From Oceanospirillales bacterium (GTDB lineage: Bacteria; Pseudomonadota; Gammaproteobacteria; Pseudomonadales; Balneatricaceae): a stretch of DNA of 64,000 nt. Shown here in pieces: positions 59,164-64,000 of the stretch (positions are counted from its first letter, which is position 1; the number at the start of each line of letters is the position of its first letter). The translations under genes were made by a program, and so were the position numbers. The notes below the pieces were generated by a model. That model made no database searches. It was given only the letters and a program-made list of their open reading frames with translations, and was not told the DNA's origin. Location of the stretch: positions 124,001 to 188,000 of the forward strand of contig JAAEYW010000002.1 in the NCBI GenBank assembly GCA_018223185.1, written 5' to 3'.

Positions 59164-61341
59164 ATGAGTCAACGGATACAAACGGGCGACCTGCAGGTTG
59201 CTGAAGCTCTCTACACCTTTATTAACCAGCAGGTAATTCCGGGCACCGGCGTTACCGAAGAGCAGTTCTGGTCAGGCCTGGACGCTATCGTTCATGATCT
59301 TGCACCCAAAAACCGCGACCTGCTGGCAAAGCGTGATGCAATTCAGGAGCAGATCGATAGCTGGCATCGCGATAACCGGGCTAACGGCTTTGATTTCGCT
59401 GCGTATAAATCATTCCTACAGGAGATCGGTTATCTGCTGCCAGAGGGTGAAGATTTTTCTGCCACCACCAGCAATGTTGATCCGGAAATGGCTACCATGG
59501 CCGGACCGCAGCTGGTCGTACCGGTGATGAACGCCCGCTTCGCACTGAATGCCGCCAACGCCCGCTGGGGCAGTCTGTATGACGCCCTGTATGGCACCGA
59601 TGCCATCTCTGAAGCCGATGGCGCAGAGATCACTGCAGGCTACAACCCGGTGCGCGGCGCCAAGGTGATTGAATTTGCCCGCAATGTACTCAACGAAGCG
59701 GCACCGCTGGCCGATGGCTGCCACGCAGACTCCGTACGCTACAGCATTGATAATGGCAAACTGGTTGTCAGCCTGACCAACGGCAGCGAAACCGGCCTGC
59801 AGGATCCGGCGCAGCTGATCGGCTATAACGGCGATGCAACGGCACCCGACTCAATCCTGCTGAAACATAACGGCCTGCACCTGGACGTTAAAGTTGACCG
59901 CAGCAGCCAGATCGGTTCAACCGATGCCGCCGGTATCAGCGACATCATTGTTGAAGCGGCGCTGACAGCGATTATGGACTGCGAAGACTCCGTCGCTGCA
60001 GTGGATGCTGAAGATAAAGTTATCGCCTATAAAAACTGGCTGGGCCTGATGAAGGGTGATCTGACTGAAGAGGTGACTAAAGGCGATAAAACCTTCACCC
60101 GCAGCATGAACCCTGACCGCAAATATACCGGTGTTGACGGATCTGAAGTGAGCCTCAAGGGCCGCAGCCTGATGTTTGTGCGTAATGTTGGCCACCTGAT
60201 GACCAACAATGCCATTCTGGACAAAGAGGGTAACGAGATTCCAGAGGGTATCCTCGACGGCATAGTCACCAGCCTGATCTCGATCCACGATGTTAAAGGT
60301 AATGGTCAGTTCAGTAACACCACTACCGGCTCGATGTATATTGTTAAACCGAAGATGCACGGACCTGAAGAGGTCGCTTTCGCTAACGAACTGTTCGGCC
60401 GTATCGAAGATGCTCTGGGGCTGGAGCGCTTCACCCTGAAAATGGGCATCATGGATGAAGAACGCCGTACCACCGTCAACCTGAAAGAGTGTATCCGCGC
60501 CGCTAAAGAGCGGGTGGTGTTTATCAACACCGGCTTCCTCGATCGCACCGGTGACGAGATCCACACCTCCATGGAAGCGGGCCCGATGATCCGTAAGGGT
60601 GATATGAAGGCCGCTGCCTGGATCGGTGCCTATGAAGACTGGAACGTTGATAACGGTCTGGCCTGTGGCCTGCAGGGCCGTGCACAGATCGGTAAAGGTA
60701 TGTGGGCGATCCCGGATCAGATGGCGAACATGCTGACCGCCAAGATCGGCCACCCGCTGTCTGGCGCCAACACAGCCTGGGTACCGTCGCCAACTGCAGC
60801 CGCACTGCACGCACTGCACTACCACAAGGTTGACGTATTCGCCCGCCAGGACGAGCTGAAGAGCCGCCCACGCGCGAATCTGGACGACATTCTGACCATT
60901 CCGGTTGCCACTGATCCAGACTGGTCTGCCGAAGAGATTCAGAACGAGCTGGACAACAATGCGCAGGGTATTCTGGGCTATGTGGTGCGCTGGATCGATC
61001 AGGGTGTGGGTTGCTCTAAAGTGCCTGACATCAACAATGTTGGCCTGATGGAAGACCGTGCAACGCTGCGGATCTCCAGCCAGCATATCGCCAACTGGCT
61101 GCACCACGGTATCTGCTCTGAAGCACAGGTGCTGGAAACGATGCAGCGGATGGCGGCGGTGGTTGACCGGCAGAACGCCAATGACCCGCTCTACCGTCCA
61201 ATGGCACCCGACTTCGATGACAGTATTGCCTTCCAGGCAGCTCTGGAACTGGTCATTCAGGGACGGGTTCAGCCAAACGGCTATACCGAACCGGTTCTGC
61301 ACCGTCGTCGCCTTGAAGCCAAAGCCAGATTTGCTGGTTAA
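59164..61341 (+). CDS. glcB: malate synthase G
   Basis: Condenses glyoxylate and acetyl-CoA to malate, in glycolate use and the glyoxylate route. 725 residues as in E. coli GlcB (723). Motifs: [57 protein letters not shown] with metal and catalytic residues, [64 protein letters not shown], and the catalytic segment [36 protein letters not shown] precedes the start by ten bases. It is transcribed alone: no glcDEF genes and no isocitrate lyase are in the window. Confidence 0.98.
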   Translation: MSQRIQTGDLQVAEALYTFINQQVIPGTGVTEEQFWSGLDAIVHDLAPKNRDLLAKRDAIQEQIDSWHRDNRANGFDFAAYKSFLQEIGYLLPEGEDFSATTSNVDPEMATMAGPQLVVPVMNARFALNAANARWGSLYDALYGTDAISEADGAEITAGYNPVRGAKVIEFARNVLNEAAPLADGCHADSVRYSIDNGKLVVSLTNGSETGLQDPAQLIGYNGDATAPDSILLKHNGLHLDVKVDRSSQIGSTDAAGISDIIVEAALTAIMDCEDSVAAVDAEDKVIAYKNWLGLMKGDLTEEVTKGDKTFTRSMNPDRKYTGVDGSEVSLKGRSLMFVRNVGHLMTNNAILDKEGNEIPEGILDGIVTSLISIHDVKGNGQFSNTTTGSMYIVKPKMHGPEEVAFANELFGRIEDALGLERFTLKMGIMDEERRTTVNLKECIRAAKERVVFINTGFLDRTGDEIHTSMEAGPMIRKGDMKAAAWIGAYEDWNVDNGLACGLQGRAQIGKGMWAIPDQMANMLTAKIGHPLSGANTAWVPSPTAAALHALHYHKVDVFARQDELKSRPRANLDDILTIPVATDPDWSAEEIQNELDNNAQGILGYVVRWIDQGVGCSKVPDINNVGLMEDRATLRISSQHIANWLHHGICSEAQVLETMQRMAAVVDRQNANDPLYRPMAPDFDDSIAFQAALELVIQGRVQPNGYTEPVLHRRRLEAKARFAG

Positions 61342-61350
61342 GTTTTAACC

Positions 61351-61381
61351 GAAAAAAAACCGCGCACTGCGCGGTTTTTTT
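61351..61381 (+). terminator. intrinsic terminator after glcB
   Basis: A CCGCGC/GCGCGG stem (61360-61365 with 61369-61374) and ACT loop, with A and T runs on either side. It also lies 21 bases beyond the end of the convergent DJ-1 gene. Confidence 0.92.
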
Positions 61382-61401
61382 GTGCCTCAAACAGGGCCCG
61401 G

Positions 61402-62004
61402 CTAAGCGACCAGATAGGGAGCAATCGTCGCCATCATCCGCTTAACGTACGTGTCTTTCTCTCCCACCGGGGCAACATAATGAATCGCCTCCTGCGCCAC
61501 CGCCAGCCCCTCCAGCCGGGCCAATACCCAGCAGGCAAGGTACTGCGACGCCAGACAACCGCCGGCACTGGCAACATTATCCTGAGCGAAAAACGCCTGA
61601 TTCAGCACCTCAGCTCCCGCGTCCCGCACCCAGGGTGCCGTGGTGAGATCGGTGCAGACGGGCACTTCCCTGAGCAGCCCAAGCTTCGCCAGCAATAGAG
61701 CACCGGAGCACTGTGCGCCGATTAACTGCCGTTGAGGATCTAACTGCAGCAGCGACATGATCGTTTCATCCGCCACCACCTCGCGGGTTTTCATACCACT
61801 GCCGATCAGCACCACATCTGCGTTGTTTGCTTCGCTCAGCGGAATATGGCGGTGCATGACCACGCCATTCATCGACTCGATCCGCTCAGCGGGGCTGGCA
61901 ATGGATACCCGCCAGCCAGACCGCTTTACCCGGTTCAGAATACCCAGAGCAATGAGTGAGTCCAGTTCATTGAAGCCATCAAAGGTCAGAATAGCAATAT
62001 GCAT
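61402..62004 (-). CDS. DJ-1/PfpI family protein
   Basis: A 200-residue class I glutamine-amidotransferase-like protein. The nucleophile elbow AQCSGALLLAKLGLL has Cys99, with HIAILTFDGFNELDSL at the start and VASAGGCLASQYLACWVL near the end. It resembles the isonitrile-hydratase/transcriptional-regulator-like branch without the AraC domain. Members act as hydratases, glyoxalases or deglycases, so I leave the activity open. AGGA precedes ATG 62004. It is divergent from the MocR regulator with a perfect inverted repeat between them, which suggests it is the regulator's target. Confidence 0.86.
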   Translation of the reverse strand: MHIAILTFDGFNELDSLIALGILNRVKRSGWRVSIASPAERIESMNGVVMHRHIPLSEANNADVVLIGSGMKTREVVADETIMSLLQLDPQRQLIGAQCSGALLLAKLGLLREVPVCTDLTTAPWVRDAGAEVLNQAFFAQDNVASAGGCLASQYLACWVLARLEGLAVAQEAIHYVAPVGEKDTYVKRMMATIAPYLVA

Positions 62005-62057
62005 CGTGCGTCCTCGTGCAGTCAGAATTTGATATACCGCATTCTATGGCTTAAATT

Positions 62058-62081
62058 CATGACAATAAAAAAATTGTCATG
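62058..62081. promoter_or_regulatory. putative MocR operator
   Basis: CATGACAAT (62058-62066) and ATTGTCATG (62073-62081) are exact complements around AAAAAA. The site lies between the two divergent starts, 54 bases from the DJ-1 gene and 14 before the regulator ATG at 62095, as an autoregulatory operator would. Confidence 0.6.
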
Positions 62082-62094
62082 GATACATCTCAAC

Positions 62095-63429
62095 ATGCCC
62101 CGTGCCCGCTACAAACAACTGGTCGATCAGTTTGCCAGCCGTATCCGTTCAGGTGAACTGTCACCCGGCACTCAGCTGCCGACACACCGCCAGCTTGCAG
62201 CACGGGAGGGGCTGGCGCTGGTTACCGCCTCCCGGGTCTATGCAGAACTGGAACAGATGGGACTGGTCAGCGGCGAGACCGGGCGGGGTACGTTTGTCAG
62301 AGAAACCGCCCTGCCGCTGGGCCACGGTATCGACCAGCCACCAGCCACCGAAGGGATGATCGACCTCAACTTCAATTCGCCCTCAATACCCGGCCAGACT
62401 GATATGCTGCGTCAGGCGCTGCGACAACTATCGATCTCCGGCGACCTGGAGTCACTGCTGCACTATCAACCCCATGCGGGCAGGCAGCATGAGCGCGCCA
62501 TCGTCGCCACTCATCTGGAACAGCGCGGACTGAAGGTCACAGCAGAGCAGGTATTTCTGGTCAGTGGCGCACAGCATGGTCTGGCGGCCACCGTTATGTC
62601 GCTGCTGCAACCCGGTGATGTGGTTGCCGTGGATGCCCTCACCTATTCCGGTTTCAAAGTACTGGCCGAGGTGCACCGGCTGGAACTGGTCGCGGTTGCC
62701 GTTAATGATGCGGGTCCCGACCTGCAGGCGTTAGAACAGTTATGCCGCAAACGACGGGTTAAAGCGGTTTACACCATGCCCACGCTGCATAACCCGCTGG
62801 GCTGGGTCATGGATACTACACAACGGCAGCAACTGGTCGCCATCGCCCGCCGCTACAACCTGCTGATCATTGAGGATGCTGCCTACGCCTTTCTTGCCGA
62901 CAATCCCCCGCCGCCCTTAATCACACTGGCCCCCGAACTCACCGTTTATGTCTCCGGGCTGTCCAAAAATGTTGCCACAGGGTTTCGTATCGGTTTTATC
63001 GTGGCACCGGATCACTGCGTGCCACTGATCGAGCGCACCATCCGCGCCACCACCTGGAACACCCCCGGCCTGATGACAGCCATTAGTTGTGGCTGGATTG
63101 AAGATGGCACCGTTGCCCGCCTGGAAACCGAGAAACGCAGAGATGCCCGGGCGCGTCAGTCGATAGCCAGAGAGGCGTTAGCCGGGCTGGATTACGTCGC
63201 CCACCCGGCATCCTACTTTATCTGGCTGCGCCTTCCAGAGGAGGCCCGTGCCGATCAGATTGCAATGGAGCTGATCAAGGCAAATATTTCGGTGTCCACT
63301 GCCGAGCCTTTTGCCATTGCAGACCATGCCCCCCACGCCATCCGGCTGGCACTCGGGTCGGTCGACCCGGACACCCTGAAAACCGCCTTAACCAACGTCC
63401 GCGAGGTTATCGGACGCTACCTGTATTAA
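62095..63429 (+). CDS. MocR/GntR-type regulator with aminotransferase domain
   Basis: Fusion of an N-terminal GntR winged helix (RARYKQLVDQFASRIRSGELSPGTQLPTHRQLAAREGLALVTASRVYAELEQMGLV) with a fold-type I aminotransferase domain (about 110-440). The latter has YTMPTLHNPLGWVM, LLIIEDAAYAF, and the PLP lysine in YVSGLSKNVATGFRIGF. This is the MdcR/PdxR/MocR architecture, where PLP or a derived aldimine is sensed. ATG 62095 is chosen because the earlier ATG (62059) lies within the inverted repeat. It most likely controls the DJ-1 gene and itself. Confidence 0.9.
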   Translation: MPRARYKQLVDQFASRIRSGELSPGTQLPTHRQLAAREGLALVTASRVYAELEQMGLVSGETGRGTFVRETALPLGHGIDQPPATEGMIDLNFNSPSIPGQTDMLRQALRQLSISGDLESLLHYQPHAGRQHERAIVATHLEQRGLKVTAEQVFLVSGAQHGLAATVMSLLQPGDVVAVDALTYSGFKVLAEVHRLELVAVAVNDAGPDLQALEQLCRKRRVKAVYTMPTLHNPLGWVMDTTQRQQLVAIARRYNLLIIEDAAYAFLADNPPPPLITLAPELTVYVSGLSKNVATGFRIGFIVAPDHCVPLIERTIRATTWNTPGLMTAISCGWIEDGTVARLETEKRRDARARQSIAREALAGLDYVAHPASYFIWLRLPEEARADQIAMELIKANISVSTAEPFAIADHAPHAIRLALGSVDPDTLKTALTNVREVIGRYLY

Positions 63430-63474
63430 GGCTTTTTCGTTGGCCTCGGCGGCGCGAAAGATTACACTATCGCT

Positions 63475-64000
63475 ATGTCCCAACAACTCACAGACTTTAT
63501 CCACAGCCACCCCCGGCTGTTTATTCTGACCGGTGCCGGTTGCAGTACCGCATCCGGCATTCCCGATTACCGGGACCATAACGGTGAGTGGAAACGCCAG
63601 CCGCCGGTGCAACATCGCGACTTTATGACCCGCCACAGCACCCGGCAGCGGTTCTGGGCCCGCAGCCTGATCGGCTGGCCGCTGATGGCCAACGCCCGGC
63701 CTAACGGTGTGCATAAAAGCCTGCAACGGTTAGAAGAGAAGGGCTATTGTCGCCAACTGGTCACTCAGAATGTCGACCGGCTGCATCAGCGGGCGGGCCA
63801 GCAACGGGTGATCGACCTGCACGGCCGTTCAGATCAGGTGATCTGTATGTCCTGTCATTCGCTGCATCAGCGCAACACCATTCATCAACAGATGGCCAGT
63901 GAAAACCCGGCCTTCGCTCACTACACGGCCACAGCAGCGCCGGACGGTGATGCCGATCTGGAGGACATCGACTTCAGCCGCTTCAGGGTGACTGACTGCC
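63475..64000 (+). CDS. sirtuin (NAD-dependent deacylase), 3' end beyond window
   Basis: An open frame that runs off the window end after 175 codons: MSQQLTDFIHSHPRLFILTG, then the NAD motif GAGCSTASGIPDYRD (20-34), TQNVDRLHQRAG with the NAD-contact residues, catalytic His116 in DLHGR, and the first zinc pair C124/C127 in CMSCHS. GEWKRQPPVQHRDF and the long stretch after CMSCH resemble class II (SIRT4-like) sirtuins rather than CobB. The remaining zinc cysteines lie beyond the window; the last complete codon is itself a Cys. The start is 45 bases after the MocR stop. The true extent needs the next sequence. Confidence 0.88.
   Translation, partial: MSQQLTDFIHSHPRLFILTGAGCSTASGIPDYRDHNGEWKRQPPVQHRDFMTRHSTRQRFWARSLIGWPLMANARPNGVHKSLQRLEEKGYCRQLVTQNVDRLHQRAGQQRVIDLHGRSDQVICMSCHSLHQRNTIHQQMASENPAFAHYTATAAPDGDADLEDIDFSRFRVTDC

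Noticed and set aside
59917-61302. 461-codon minus-strand open frame opposite malate synthase G
   Set aside because: It lies wholly opposite glcB, shows no recognisable domain, and reflects the gene's codon bias.

Overview
The window is an ordinary chromosomal stretch of a marine-type gammaproteobacterium, most likely an Oceanospirillales member related to Amphritea, Neptunomonas or Marinobacterium. This rests on protein similarity recalled from memory and on gene order: the ponA | pilMNOPQ-aroK-aroB-damX-gltB-gltD-hemE block and the nrdR-ribD-ribE-ribB-ribH-nusB-thiL-pgpA block follow the Pseudomonas/Oceanospirillales layout. Coding density is high. I found no rRNA, tRNA, CRISPR array, prophage or intact insertion sequence.

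Layout. 1-4.7 kb: 3' part of dxs, convergent ribA, and a three-gene operon of a PepSY-like small secreted protein, an OmpR-type response regulator and a PhoQ-like sensor kinase. 5-12.2 kb: a long minus-strand operon for riboflavin synthesis, nusB, thiL and pgpA, headed by nrdR, with glyA upstream. 12.4-18.1 kb: hsp20, ettA, a PilZ protein, radA and metY. 18.1-18.56 kb: the largest gene-poor gap, with a degenerate inverted-repeat element. 18.5-34.8 kb: one minus-strand run of carbonic anhydrase, hemE, gltD, gltB, a DamX-like SPOR protein, aroB, aroK and pilQPONM. 34.9-43.6 kb: mrcA, malic enzyme, rpmE, priA, argS. 43.6-48.3 kb: an FtsN-like SPOR protein, hslVU, a DUF971 gene, ubiE and ubiJ. 48.4-53.7 kb: hemJ, a YcgM-like FAH-family enzyme, an MFS transporter divergent from a LysR regulator, ppnP and serA. 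53.7-64 kb: an alpha/beta hydrolase, an MscK-like channel, a thioesterase, a small membrane protein, malate synthase G, a DJ-1/PfpI protein divergent from a MocR-type regulator, and the 5' part of a sirtuin.

How the genes work together. RibD, RibE, RibH and a RibB-X protein (RibA-like half without zinc cysteines) need the separate ribA gene for the GTP cyclohydrolase II step. PilMNOP and the PilQ secretin form the alignment and outer-membrane parts of a type IV pilus. PBP1A, the DamX-like protein and the FtsN-like protein act in septal or peptidoglycan work. HslVU sits behind a clear sigma-32-type promoter, and the hsp20/ettA gap carries an Anr/Fnr-type box. UbiE and UbiJ serve ubiquinone synthesis, but ubiB is not in its usual place next to them.

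No new multi-gene system is evident. The most interesting points are regulatory: the Anr/Fnr box, a perfect inverted repeat between the MocR and DJ-1 genes, a terminator-like hairpin just ahead of the ribA start, a 14-bp inverted repeat ahead of serA and another ahead of nrdR, and the repeat element near 18.3 kb.
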